Assembly: GCF_000002235.5 (NCBI RefSeq)
Contig: NW_022145599.1
Location: 27,169,856 to 27,233,855, forward strand
DNA: 64,000 nucleotides
Origin: Strongylocentrotus purpuratus
Lineage: Eukaryota; Echinodermata; Echinoidea; Camarodonta; Strongylocentrotidae
Direction of reading: 5' to 3'
The notes beneath the pieces are model-generated. The model saw only the letters and a list, made by a program, of their open reading frames with translations, was not told the origin of the DNA and ran no database searches. Position numbers and translations under genes: made by a program. Positions 35,401 through 44,820 of the stretch are shown here, one piece after another (position 1 is the stretch's first letter; every line of letters starts with the position of its first letter).

Positions 35401-36661
35401 CATGAGGCTGGTACTGGAGGGTCAGGTGGGTCTCTGTTTGAATTGCTGTCATTTGCTACATGTACATGAAATGGTGTAGCTCCATGAGGCCTAAAAAAAG
35501 AAAGATGTAATATTGCCTTTTAGGTGCCAAAACATGGGTCGGTCAGAATTTTTTTTTTTTATAATTTTTTTTCCCCTTTTTTTCCCCCTCTTTGGGCTGA
35601 TATTTTTCAGTTTGTAATGCTTTAAGATTTGTTTTCCTTTTTTAAGCCGACCATAGATTTCAAGATTTTATGGGTCGGTCGCAAAGGGCAATATACTTGA
35701 AATAATTAAATCACAATTCACAACCCCTTAGTAATCTCAATGTTCAGTCATTCCTAAATTTGTAATGTTTCACCAGCCTGTTTCTCTGCTTCCTGGACAG
35801 TTGTTTATCCAAATCAACTGGGAAAAGAGGTTTCATTGCCATTCCACTAATGTGATTATCTTTGTGCCAATTCAACTTAATCTAATGGCATGCAAAAGCA
35901 GTCTTCTTTTTCAGAGCTTTGACAATTATTCATTGAATTTTCCCTCCCTCAGAAATAACCTTTGCTCCCCCTCGCCACTTTTTAAACAACAATTGGGTAA
36001 TTCCATGCACGGTGCCCCATATCAGCTGTAACATAGGCCTATATCCATTTATTTCAGCAAAAAATGAAAATCTCTTGATATGACTTCTCCTGGTTTCACT
36101 AACATTATGAAGTGGTCTTCATATGATATGATATGATTAATTTCTTAATTAAATAATTAAATTAAATTGAATTGAATTGAATTGAAATTGAAATTGAATT
36201 GGATTGAATTGAAATTGAAATTGAAATTGAAATTGAAATTGAAATTGAAATTGAAATTGGAATGGAATTAAATTGAAATAGAAGGAAAAAAAGACTTGTC
36301 TTGCACAGTTGAAATGGTCCTAAGCAATGAATTGTCCATCTCCCCCTTCCCACCCCCTCTAGGTTTCATGACGTTCTTGAAGGGACTTCGAGATGCCACC
36401 ATTTGCACCATGCTGGGTAGGGATCTAAATGAGCACACCACTACGGCAGATGCAGTTGCCAAGACAACAAATGGTGCCATCTGTAAGAGTAGTCGTCAAG
36501 ATGTGGAGTGGAGTAGATGGAAGAAATACATAGCATTTCTGACTCTTTGTGTACTGGTAGTGCTTCTTATCATTTTGATCATCTTTCTGGCATGGACGTC
36601 TATGGTACCATTGTATACATACATCTACATATGGCTAGTATGGAAAGTTATACTGCAGTAG
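17219..36661 (+). CDS. IDO: Indoleamine 2,3-dioxygenase-like protein with C-terminal membrane segment (13 exons)
   Basis: Exons: 17219-17320, 18581-18676, 24525-24644, 25763-25896, 26143-26263, 27932-28028, 30543-30594, 31543-31618, 32926-33007, 33723-33815, 34322-34418, 35346-35425, 36363-36661. They sum to 1449 nt, or 482 residues, with canonical borders and matching phases. IDO is a haem enzyme that opens the tryptophan ring to N-formylkynurenine. By my alignment with human IDO1, the proximal haem histidine is H351 (RDIHLQIVTRYI). The substrate-pocket residues F168, F231, R236 and the G-S-A triplet 270-272 are present, and the flexible-loop GTGG is at 379-382. The residue matching human S167 is A172. 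The family core ends at about residue 400. A further 80 residues follow in the same exon: a polar spacer, then a very hydrophobic stretch at about 439-464 (FLTLCVLVVLLIILIIFLAW) and a second, weaker one to the C-terminus. There is no N-terminal signal peptide. The start is the first ATG in frame with the family-like N-terminus (GIPRLEDY). Confidence 0.92.
17985..18275 (+). pseudogene. 3'-terminal LINE remnant in IDO intron 1
   Basis: The stretch resembles the last codons and 3' UTR of CR1/RTE-like LINEs. It has a decayed S-x-S-x-F-K-x...L-K-x-x-F-F segment, then TTTTGAAGTGCCTTGAGCAT and a TATTATTAT tail. Several stops break the frame. It would be a 5'-truncated insertion. Confidence 0.45.
18876..19191. 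mobile_element. Foldback MITE, CAGGGGGGTGTTTCACAAAG family, copy 1
   Basis: Starts CAGGGGGGTGTTTCACAAAG and ends with its reverse complement CTTTGTGAAACACCCCCCTG. Arms of about 60 bp (AACTTAACTCTAAGTTGGACTT and relatives) pair. The centre is AT-rich. A second copy in opposite orientation is at 59282-59598, with matching interior. No clear 8-bp duplication is seen. Confidence 0.8.
19192..20737. other. IDO intron 2 sequence, nothing recognised
   Basis: AT-rich intronic sequence with a short C run at about 19580. No exon, RNA gene or defined repeat is seen. Confidence 0.4.
20738..21050. repeat. TTCA/TTCG tetranucleotide microsatellite
   Basis: A tract of ATTC-type tetranucleotides grades from TTTA through TTCA to TTCG units. 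The tract is open in several frames because of its composition (Phe, Ser, His, Arg repeats). It is not a gene. It lies in IDO intron 2. Confidence 0.9.
21080..21357 (+). pseudogene. C-terminal LINE ORF2 remnant in IDO intron 2
   Basis: The frame ending at the TAG of 21355-21357 contains SGPDSWNALPPEIKTMNTML then SFKRAVKKFLIAH, the classic end of non-LTR retrotransposon proteins. Upstream, in another register, is HFHSYPTRHSNDY, the usual N/Y-T-R-H motif of the same region. Stops and a frame change show decay. It abuts the hAT-like element starting at 21507. Confidence 0.7.
21730..22275. mobile_element. Nested foldback element
   Basis: Inverted arms of roughly 200 bp pair: CTTCTTCTCC with GGAGAAGAAG, GCGACAAATAATGATTGTGA with its complement near 22135-22160, and ATGGCTGAGATTTGTAAAAG near the centre. 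Non-coding. It lies inside the 21507-23695 element. Confidence 0.75.
22857..23075. mobile_element. hAT-like MITE, CAGGGGCGGCGATC ends, perfect 8-bp duplication
   Basis: The left end CAGGGGCGGCGATCC and right end ATCGCCGCCCCTG are inverted. Identical ATTCCACG flanks occur at 22849-22856 and 23076-23083. The inside is G and C runs plus an inverted TCGCTACGCTCCCTCGC phrase. It is nested in the 2.2-kb element. Confidence 0.85.
23112..23250. mobile_element. Palindromic MITE, TAGGGACTTTTAGATT family, copy 3
   Basis: Starts AGGGACTTTTAGATTTGCG and ends GCAAATCTAAAAGTCCCT. The interior shares CCTTTTAAGGCACTGGCA and the CACGTTCTC-TCGTGC arm with copy 1. It lies in the 2.2-kb hAT-like element in IDO intron 2. 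Confidence 0.8.
26365..26660. repeat. (AT)n and (GA)n microsatellites in IDO intron 5
   Basis: A GA-rich stretch is followed by (TA)n at about 26422-26471 and (GA)n at about 26518-26546. The frames across it are repeat artefacts (Ile-Tyr and Arg-Glu runs). Confidence 0.9.
26680..26760. repeat. Dispersed AATAATAATAACAATTATATAGCG-type repeat end
   Basis: The segment with AACAATTATATAGCGCTCAA, CCTAAGCGCTTTACAG and a trailing TTATTACCCC resembles the 3' ends of common marine-invertebrate retroelements that read '...TATATAGCGCTT...AAGCGCTTTACA'. Recognised by pattern only. Confidence 0.45.
26855..26892. repeat. (GA)n microsatellite
   Basis: A simple GA repeat followed by a G run. A T run follows at about 26926-26945. 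Confidence 0.9.
28060..28792. mobile_element. Foldback element with AATACCCCATTCACAGTGG ends, in IDO intron 6
   Basis: Left AATACCCCATTCACAGTGG and right CCACTGTGAATGGGGTATT are exact inverse complements. The interior is built from short palindromic phrases (GACAGCAGCGGGACTGTCCC, CGCTGCTGTCGCGGTGTT, AGTGTGAAGGCT) repeated in both directions. The GC-rich ends contrast with an AT-rich centre. It begins 32 bp after the exon 6 donor. A short hairpin follows at about 28800-28868. Confidence 0.85.
29505..30095. repeat. Purine-rich GGGAGA/GA tract in IDO intron 6
   Basis: Nearly pure A/G on the plus strand with (GA)n at about 29879-29912 and 29970-29996. The long minus-strand frames (Leu, Ser, Pro) are artefacts of composition. 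Confidence 0.9.
31981..32596. mobile_element. hAT-like element, CAGGGGCGTACGCAGG ends, perfect 8-bp duplication
   Basis: The left end CAGGGGCGTACGCAGG and right end CCTGCGTACGCCCTG are inverted, and ACTCTTTC flanks both sides (31973-31980 and 32597-32604). The interior has tandem units of about 60-115 bp: GTCGCTCAGTG, a G run, TAAGCGGACAC, a T run, GGAGGCCAAAAA and ACGACTCAGCCGGCA. Homopolymer runs dominate. It lies in IDO intron 8, upstream of exon 9. Confidence 0.88.
32672..32835. mobile_element. Right-truncated relative with CAGGCGCGGATCCAGG end
   Basis: Starts CAGGCGCGGATCCAGGATTT and contains GCTCCCGAAAATTTGAAAAT and GCCGAAAAGTCGCTCAGTG. These are the same core phrases as the elements at 31981-32596 and 53409-53807. 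No inverse end is found before the exon at 32926, so the right end appears lost. Confidence 0.65.
33816..34321. other. IDO intron 10, nothing recognised
   Basis: AT-rich intron. A 131-codon frame across it (33912-34307) has no recognisable domain and lies between two well-supported exons. It is most likely chance. Confidence 0.5.
34921..35328. repeat. Tandem duplication of about 205 bp in IDO intron 11
   Basis: Two adjacent similar units share CATCCCAGTCCCTTC, GAGCAACTGGCTCACTGGGA, GGGATCAGTTCAGAGGGATT and GAAAGCATCTTTGTGAGGTT. The second ends about 17 bp before the exon 12 acceptor, so the duplication includes the polypyrimidine region of that acceptor. Confidence 0.85.
35470..36290. other. 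IDO intron 12 with ATTGAA microsatellite
   Basis: Mostly unremarkable AT-rich intron. From about 36160 to 36280 it holds a (GAAATT)n/(GAATT)n microsatellite. The end of the intron is a C/T-rich acceptor region at 36340-36362. Confidence 0.7.
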
Positions 36662-37087
36662 GCTTAGGATTGCACCATGTGAGAGAGTGGGGAGGATTGG
36701 GGAGCTAGTCCTGGAAAGGACAATCAGTAATCTTTCTTTCTTGAGTGTGTGAGTAGTCCTGATAAGGACTGTTGGTAATCTTTCTTGAGCTTATAGTTCT
36801 AAAGAGAACTATGTGTGTAGTTGTTTTACTTACTGAATTGTTCTGTTTATTGCCTGTTTTAAAAACAGAGAAGACACCAAAATTTTGAATGTGCATTAAT
36901 TCATTTAACTGTTTTCATTCTGTGCAGCTTTTGTACTTATCTGTATTTTGTACTTGTCTTTCTGCCTGTTTTAATAACAGAGAAGCCACTGACATTCTGA
37001 ATGTGCATTAATTCATTGTCTGTATTCACTCATACTGGTATGTGCTATATTTTGTACTTGTCTTTCAACAATGTTATCTAAATGCTG
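36662..37087. other. Probable IDO 3' UTR region
   Basis: Sequence directly after the IDO stop codon. It includes a diverged direct repeat (GCCTGTTTTAA-AACAGAGAAG, then GAATGTGCATTAATTCATT, at about 36853 and 36964). No AATAAA hexamer occurs in this stretch, so the 3' end is unplaced. Confidence 0.4.
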
Positions 37088-37604
37088 ATCCCTTACAAAA
37101 ATGTACCATGGTAACCATGGTACTTTTGTCCAAATAAGGGAGTTTACAGATAGCACATGGTACAAATGACCCCCCAAATCCACAGATCTTTTACACATGG
37201 AGAAGTTCCACTTTGAGCATCTTAGAATAATAACTGCCAAAGTCCTAGATGTGCTTCATGAATACTTTTTGTTTGCCCTCTTGAAAGGAATACTTCCACC
37301 TTCGTATCTTAGAATGTACCATTGGTGCATAAATCAATACTGTTACATAACTTTCCTGAGTGCATGTCCAGTATTCATCTCTGGTGGGTTTTACCTTTTT
37401 GGTACAAATGACCTGTATCTGTAAACTCCCTTATTACCATCCACCATGGTAACCATGGTTATCATGGTACCTAAACAATGAAATACATTGTTTAATGACC
37501 CAATGTATTTCATTGTTTTGGTACCATGATAACCATGGTTACCATGGTGGATGGTAATTTGGACAAAAGTAGCATGGTTACCATGGTAAATTGTTGTAAG
37601 GGAT
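37088..37604. mobile_element. Nested foldbacks built on ACCATGGTAACCATGGT
   Basis: Outer arms ATCCCTTACAA...TTTGTCCAAAT and ATTTGGACAAAAG...TTGTAAGGGAT pair. Into the left side, at about 37135-37434, is inserted another foldback with AAGGGAGTTTACAGATA ends. The outer centre is a perfect palindrome of ACCATCCACCATGGTAACCA, GGTACC and ATGAAATACATTG. Similar CCATGGTTAC motifs occur at 1820-1900. Confidence 0.8.
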
Positions 37605-38422
37605 ATTTTCAACAACAAGTGAAGTACAATTCATTGTGGTATTGAGAATCAATGTAATCAGTGATATGGCAAAACTACATAATACAATTTGTGGGTGAAA
37701 ATTGAGCGTATTAGGTGTTATATTAGTGAAATCTACCGGGGGTAACTTCCAATCAAATCTTGAACCTGAGTGCACCCCAAAAATGAAATATGGCACCCCT
37801 CCCCATAAAAAATGATCTAAATTTGTTGGCAAAATAAGGTAAGCGACAAACGTGGGCCTCTACTCAAAAGACGGCCTTGATGTTCATGGGAAAACAATGT
37901 ATTGCCGTTTAAGTTGTTTTACCGTGCTCATTAATGACCAATACGTCAGACAAATTCTTCATGCCAGAGCAATCGTACAGTGTATGCGTATGCATGTATA
38001 AAATAAAGCATATAGGTTAGATAGGCTTTGCCAACAAATCATAGGTAAACTATTTTTCTGCTGCTAAACAATGGAGACACTCGTTGTGCACACGACTGAA
38101 AATTGCACACTTGAATCAATGCAAATTATGTGAATATCTGGGGCTTTAATGAAATTATATTCGATTGTACAGAAAAGGATCCAAACAGTTTTCAGACAGA
38201 ATACGAAATATTGAACAAAACCTTAAATAGAACTGTACTTCTGTAAAGTTTTAAACCTGAATTGCCGGAAAATGTGCTACGTGTAAATACATTGTTCTGC
38301 TACCTGACGGCCGCAATATCATTTTAAACAAATCATGCTGTATAAAGCATTTTTGGTAAATTTGAATCACTCAATTTCAAAGTACATCATATATTCATTG
38401 CTCTCTAAAGCGGCACGACGAC
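37605..38422. other. Intergenic stretch, nothing recognised
   Basis: AT-rich sequence with no gene-like frame. A segment near 38230-38400 is repeated at about 39220-39370 (GGAAAATGTGCTACGTGTAAAT against GGAAAATAGGCTACGTGTAAAT), flanking the array at 38423-39190. Confidence 0.45.
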
Positions 38423-39190
38423 ATGATATATCCCCTCGCCGATGAAGTCGGAGGGGATATAGAAACGCCGCCGTCCGTCCTTCCGTCCGTCAGTCCGTAA
38501 CAAATTTGGTTTCTGATCGATAACTTCAGTAATGTTTGACGGATTTTAATGAAGTTTGATATGAAGGTACATGATATCAAAATACAGGCTAAGTTCGATT
38601 TTGGAGTACGTAGGTCAAAGGTCAAAGGTCATAGCTCATTAAATATGCGAAAAAATACACATGTGGTTTCCGATCGATATGATGAAATTTGATATGGAAG
38701 TTCATGGTATCAAAACACAACCTAAGTTCGATTTCGGAGTATGTAGGTGAAAGGTCATAGCTCATTAAATATCCGAATCTGGTTTTCATTTGATAACTTG
38801 AGTAATGTTTGACAAATTTTAATGAAATTTGACATGAAGGTAGATGGTATCAAAACACAGCCTAAGTTCAATTTCCGAGTATGTAGGTCAAAGGTCATAC
38901 CTCATTTAATATTCAAATCTGGTTTCCGATCCATAACTTCAGTATTGTTTGACGGATTTTAATGAAATTTGATATGAAGGTACATGGTATCAAAATACAT
39001 GTACAGCCTAAGTTTGATTTCCGAGTATGTAGGTCAAAGGTAAAAGGTCATAGCTCATTAAATATGCAAAAACACCTAATTATATATGTGAAATTGTGGT
39101 TAATTTTCTTGCCTATTAATATAATAGTATAGTCTAATGTTCTGATATATATAGGCCATTTGTACCCTGCGAGGGGATGCTACGCTTTGT
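38423..39190. repeat. Tandem array of about 130-150-bp units with DR1 motifs, bounded by GAGGGGATA
   Basis: The block opens with a hairpin (ATATCCCCTCGCCGATGAAG, TCGGAGGGGATAT) and CCGTCCGTCCTTCCGTCCGT, and closes near GCGAGGGGATGCTACGC. It has four diverged units: TTCCGATCGATAACTTCAGT, TTTGACGGATTTTAATGAAA, TTTGATATGAAGGTACATGG, CCTAAGTTCGATT, AGGTCA direct repeats, then CATAGCTCATTAAATATGC. The half-site clusters are at 38612-38631 (three half-sites), 38745-38757, 38885-38897 and 39031-39050. It has the same plan as 4699-5293. Confidence 0.8.
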
Positions 39191-42100
39191 GTTGACTTGT
39201 TTTATATAGTTTTGTTGTATAAGAATTACTGGAAAATAGGCTACGTGTAAATATATTGTTTGCTACATCACCATCGCAATATCATTTCTAAACAAATAAT
39301 GTTGTGTAAAGCATCTTTGGTAAATCTGAATCACTCAATTTCAAAGTACATTGTATTTTCATTGCCCTCTAACGTGGACAACATTCATTTTTAAGCTTTG
39401 CTGTTTAAATATAAAAAAGTAATGAAGTGTGTTGATCCTGGGGGTTATGTCACATTACTGTACATCATCTGCGTAAATCACTTTTTGAGAAGCACCCTAA
39501 ATGAGAATCAAAGTCTCAAGTAGTTTTGATACCCTATTTAGGGGAACCTGTCTAACGCTTCTGGTCTTTAGACTGCTTCTTCTTAGACTTTTGTAGCCAA
39601 AAAGGAAAAGTCAAAGTAAGAAAACCTGATTTAGAACCCCTAACTTTCATTCAAAGAAAAGAATAGAAAATCTTATTTTTTACAATACTAACAAACCCTC
39701 TATTATGACTGGTGAATTTGATGCCCTTTTCCATCATCATTTTCCTGTTTTTATACCGTTAATGTGATATGCGCCTGGTTCAGAAAAAGTACTGTTTTTA
39801 CGCTTTTTCATGTACGCTGATGATATGCAGGCCTTAATGAGTTGTACCTGAGCTGCTGATAAATTTGTTGCCATTTTTTGACACAGGGTTTAGATTTAGT
39901 GTGTGCTTTCGAGTGATACATGATTTGTTATTAGCATAAAGTGAATTTTTAAGAAAAGAATAATGAGCTGCATGGATGTCTTTCATGGTGGATGTCTTTT
40001 TATGAAAGAAGTTGTGAATGTTTTGCACAAATTATATTTCTGCTGAAGTTAGACTCCAATATCCATCTATGTTTTAAAAGGATGTTTTAAATGTAAATAG
40101 ACTGGCTTAAAATGCACAAAATTTTGCCCTTGAAAATGTGTTATAATTTGAAATTGATAAAACTGCAATAAGATATTTGCTTTTATTTTTGTGGGTTATA
40201 TATATTTTTATAATCGTTATAGAAATGCCCTCTTTGCTTACAAATTTGTGTATATAATTTTTGGCAAATTTGGAGGAAAAGAGAAATTAATATAATTCAT
40301 AGGATTCATATGGTTATGAATTTTTTATACGGTGTTAAAATAGCCCAAAGTGTATCTAAATGTCCAAATCTAATGAACATTAAGAGTTACAATTAGTGAT
40401 GTATCAAATTTGATTATATTTTAATCATTTAAATTCCATATATATATATATATATATATATCGATCCTCGATTATTTTTTAACAACAGTACTTAATTATT
40501 TATTGTGTATATTCAAGGATTTTTAAGGGTTATATTATCCATATTTTTGTTATTGACTTCATTAACAAATCAGATGTAATAACTCAAAGAGGCCAAGCAG
40601 GCATTATAGAATTTTAGGAGCTCATCATATTATGTAAGTAAAAAATAAATATGCACTATTGACATTGTTTTCCAAGTGGTAGTTTGACTTTGCATTCTTT
40701 TTATGATTTCACCAAATGATATTGTTCGTATATTCAGAGGCTTTGTATCGTTTGAATTCCATCATATCATGTTATTAGTCATTATAATTATACCTCACTT
40801 AAGAAATCCAGCCATCTGATTGGTCGAAATTGCATTCATAAGCTTAAACTATTTCTGTAAAATTGCCAGTAACCATGGTTAAAATAGTTCTAAAATCCCA
40901 GTAATGACTATTTGATTATTTCCAAGGATTAGTATAATCACATATCATCTGTTAAGAATGAGGATTGAAATCAGTAATGTGGTGACATAGACAATTGGAA
41001 CTTTATGTGTTCAGTCTTTAAAACTTATTTTTCTGCAATACAAGCAAGCTTTACTTTTATTCATATAGCATGATATTCACCTCAAACCTCTATCCTTTCT
41101 TGGTCTTATTATGAAACTATGAATGAGAAGGGCCCCTAAGTCAAGTCGTGTACTCTAAGATAATCATGTTTAAAGTTTTGAAGCCTTTTAAAAGCTAATT
41201 ACCCAGTTTTCTTGGAAGTTTTCGGACTTCTCCTGGACATCGCAAATAGATTAGTTAGTTTTCTACAGAACACTGAAAAACTGGCTAAATTCAAGTATTC
41301 ATTTTCTATTTATAGCTGCAATTCCTCTAGATTTAGTCCCTTCCCATTCTCATACAAAACCGTGAAGGAGACGGGCAAGTAAATTAAGGCTCATCTCTCC
41401 TCTGTAGGGCTAGTTAGGGCCCTTCTCACCTTTATAGGGCAAGTTAGGGCCCTTCTCACTCATTATCAAAGATGCGCAGAATACTTGAGGCCCTTTTTAT
41501 TTTGATAAAATTCTCGTTAATAAATTAGACCTACGAAGACCTACAAAGTGATATGCATGAGTTAAGACCCTTCTCATTCTCAACTGATAACACATTTTTG
41601 TCTTGATTTAATCAAGTACCGGTAATCTTAATTCGCGTAATCTTAATAATCGTAACATTAGTTCACTCGTATGTATTCAAAGTCAAACATGTTATTGAAA
41701 TATGATGAATTTCATGATACTAATTGGTCTTTAAAAACATATGAAAGATTAAAAAAATAATATTGTATTGATAAACCTTGATTGCATACTCATTATTTTC
41801 ACAAGAATTGACAGCATCTTTCTCCTACTCATAAGGCCAATGCGCCTAAATAAATCCATGCGATGGGCCATTCTTGGTCAAGAGAGACCCAAATTTCTGA
41901 AAGAGATTGTGTAATAATATGTCCATTTATTTGTAGGGCAAGATGTTACTGTGAATCTGTAAATATAGGATTTCAAAAGAAAACAGTTTAAATAAAGCAC
42001 TTTGTCAAGATGCTTTTCTATTTTTATTTTTATAGGCCATGTTTTGGCAGTGATTATTTCACTTTATATTGGATAGTCGCATTTTAGTCAGCCGGTTGTG

Positions 42101-42209
42101 CTTCTTCACAAAGGGATTTTTCCACAAAGAATAAAGGAATTTCTTACTAATGATATATATCTATAAGGAAGGCATTTCTGACGTGGTTTAGGACAAAGGT
42201 ACATAACTA

Positions 42210-42292
<83 letters not shown>

Positions 42293-43165
42293 TAATAAAA
42301 ACAATTGAAATAAACATCTTTGAGACTTCTCTTCTTATATTTATATTTGTGCATATAATCTATGTTTTTTTTTTATTTGTTCACGGACTTGCAGAAGAAC
42401 AGCCATTGGCTAAAGCAAGTGTCTGAAAGAAGAATAAAATGATATGAATTGAAATTAAAAAAATGATCCCCGGGAAGTTGCCATATGGGACAGTCCAGAA
42501 ATGCCTGATCTTGTCAATATGGCCCTTATAGTGAACCTTTAAGGGACTTGGTAACATTGTTCAGATGAGAGAAAGTGGTGCTAAGGTAGTGACTTCAATG
42601 CTAGATGTACAATTAAAGATAATCTGAAAATTTGAGTGAAAATTGATCATTGTTATGCTAGAAATTGGGAAAAACTGATCTGATCGATTTTTTAAATTCT
42701 CTTAACTATAATCTTACAATACATTTCAGGTGAAGGTTAATCGTCAACAAGCAATAAATTGGCTCTATCTACCATTCCAGACATTTAAGTGTTGAAAGAC
42801 TTTTAATAGCCTGTTTTATGCCCTTTTTTCATGGAAAAACGGTTGGGAAAATTCAAAAATGGTTGGGAGAATTTACACTTAATCACGGTCAGAGGGTTTT
42901 ACACTGTGACGCCTTTAAAGAAAACCATAGATATCTTTGTGGTTTGAGAATTTTTAAAGGATTTGTTGCATGTCAGAGGGTTAGTAAAGTGGAAGGAATA
43001 TAATAAGTAACATTTTAAACAAAAATTATGCAATTTTTTCATCAACTTTCAAGAATGTTACTGAGTCACTTTAAAGCTGAACTCCTAAAATTGTATCGAT
43101 TGAATAGCATCACAGTCCGATTTCCTGTCTTTTTAGGACAATAAACATGCACTGAAGAATGAGAT
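39191..43165. other. Gene-free intergenic stretch with AT microsatellites
   Basis: No gene or RNA is recognised. It contains (TA)n at about 40439-40461 and a 75-bp (TA)n at about 42215-42288. It also holds the inverted copy of the 1800-1977 repeat at 40790-40905 and a short direct repeat AGGGCAAGTTAGGGCCCTTC at about 41410-41460. Confidence 0.5.
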
Positions 43166-43167
43166 AG

Positions 43168-43171
43168 AGAC

Positions 43172-43203
<32 letters not shown>

Positions 43204-43215
43204 GAAGAGACACAA

Positions 43216-43255
<40 letters not shown>
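43168..43255. repeat. (GA)n microsatellite
   Basis: Simple GA repeat with a G run in the middle. Minus-strand Leu-Ser frames across it are artefacts. Confidence 0.9.
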
Positions 43256-44399
43256 GGAGATAAATTAAAGGAAAGCTTGAGAAGTGATTGATAGAAAATG
43301 AAAAAATGTCTTCCACTGTCTAGTAGGATTAACAAAAAAAGAAAAACCTGTATGACAAAATAGGAAAAAAAAATTAACATTTTACTGTAACCAGATGAGC
43401 AAAGTTAGGGTATCAAAACGGCTAAACATAGCATCCATTCTTTTTGGTCAATATCAATATAACCTGTTTTTTAAGAATTGGTCTCTCTTTCAGCAATTAC
43501 ATAATACTCCTTTATTTTACCCCACATTCTCCATTACATTTCTATTTATTTTCCTTCAATAAATTTGTTTGCTCTCCATTTTCTTCAATTTGTATTTAAA
43601 AATCTTTTCATCTTTCACACTTTCCTTTTTTTTTAAAATTGTGATTGTGGTGGTTGAAGTGGTATTGGTGACGATAAATCCTTCGGTGATGATGATGATA
43701 ATGATTAAGATGTCTGTGAAAGGGGAAGCACCGAAGCAGTAACGATGTATCTTTTTAATGGGACATCAAACATTTACATCCGAAATTTGAAGATGCCCCG
43801 TTTGAAAAGACCCCCATCCCGGCTTTCCCTGATGAAAAATAACATGCCACCTGTTCCGTCTCTGCGTTTAATTTGCACAGAGTAGATTACAGAATCATTC
43901 AGGTGACATTGTTAATGACAGAGTAGAATGAGACTGCAGTAATTAGGGTTGAATAAGTAAATGTAAACAAAGAGTATACATGTAGATATGAAATAGACAT
44001 ACATAATGGTAGCATGTTTAACTATTCTGTGTATTCGTGGTATTGATAAATTACCTCTCAAACCTCCCTTTTTCATACATGATACAGTATCAACAGGTAA
44101 CATCTAATTAACTCACTTTATTAACATTTTTATGACATACTAATTTATTTGATATGTGAATTACATAAAATGAACCACGGTTACCATCATGAAACATTTC
44201 TGAAACGAAAACATTATTTTCGTGATTCAAATTATCATTGATCTCTCGTTTTCATTATGTTTATGATTCTATGGATAAAAACAATTCTTTAGAAATAGGA
44301 AGCATTGAATCTCGCTTTAATATCAACGATATGTAACAAGACACTAACAGGGCGTTATATATATTACAATCAGCACAAGTTATTAACTTGGATGTAACG

Positions 44400-44820
44400 C
44401 ACAATCGTATCCGGACACCTATCCCCTAGACAACCACCCCGGATATTAACCCCCTAGGGTATCCACCCTCTAAGACAACTACCCCCTAGGGCAACCACCT
44501 CTAGGACAACAACCCCCTAGGACAATTACCCCCGGACAACTACTCCCAGACAATTACCCCTAGGACAACCAGTCTCTAGGACAACTACCCCCGGATAAAT
44601 ACCCCCCAGACAACAACCACCAAGGACAACCACCATTTAGGACAACTACCCCCCGAACAATTACCCCACACAAATACCCCTAGAATAACCATCCTCCAGG
44701 ACAAGTACCCCCAGACAACTAATCTCTAGGGCAACCGCCTTCTAGGAGATATACCTCCTTGACATCTACCACGAATGGTAACAACCACCAAACCACCCCG
44801 GACAATAACCACTTATGGTA
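44400..44820. repeat. Minisatellite, ACAACTACCCCCTAGG unit
   Basis: About 25 diverged units of roughly 16 bp in tandem. It is part of unit 1 of the larger array and is related to 12182-12305. Confidence 0.85.
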
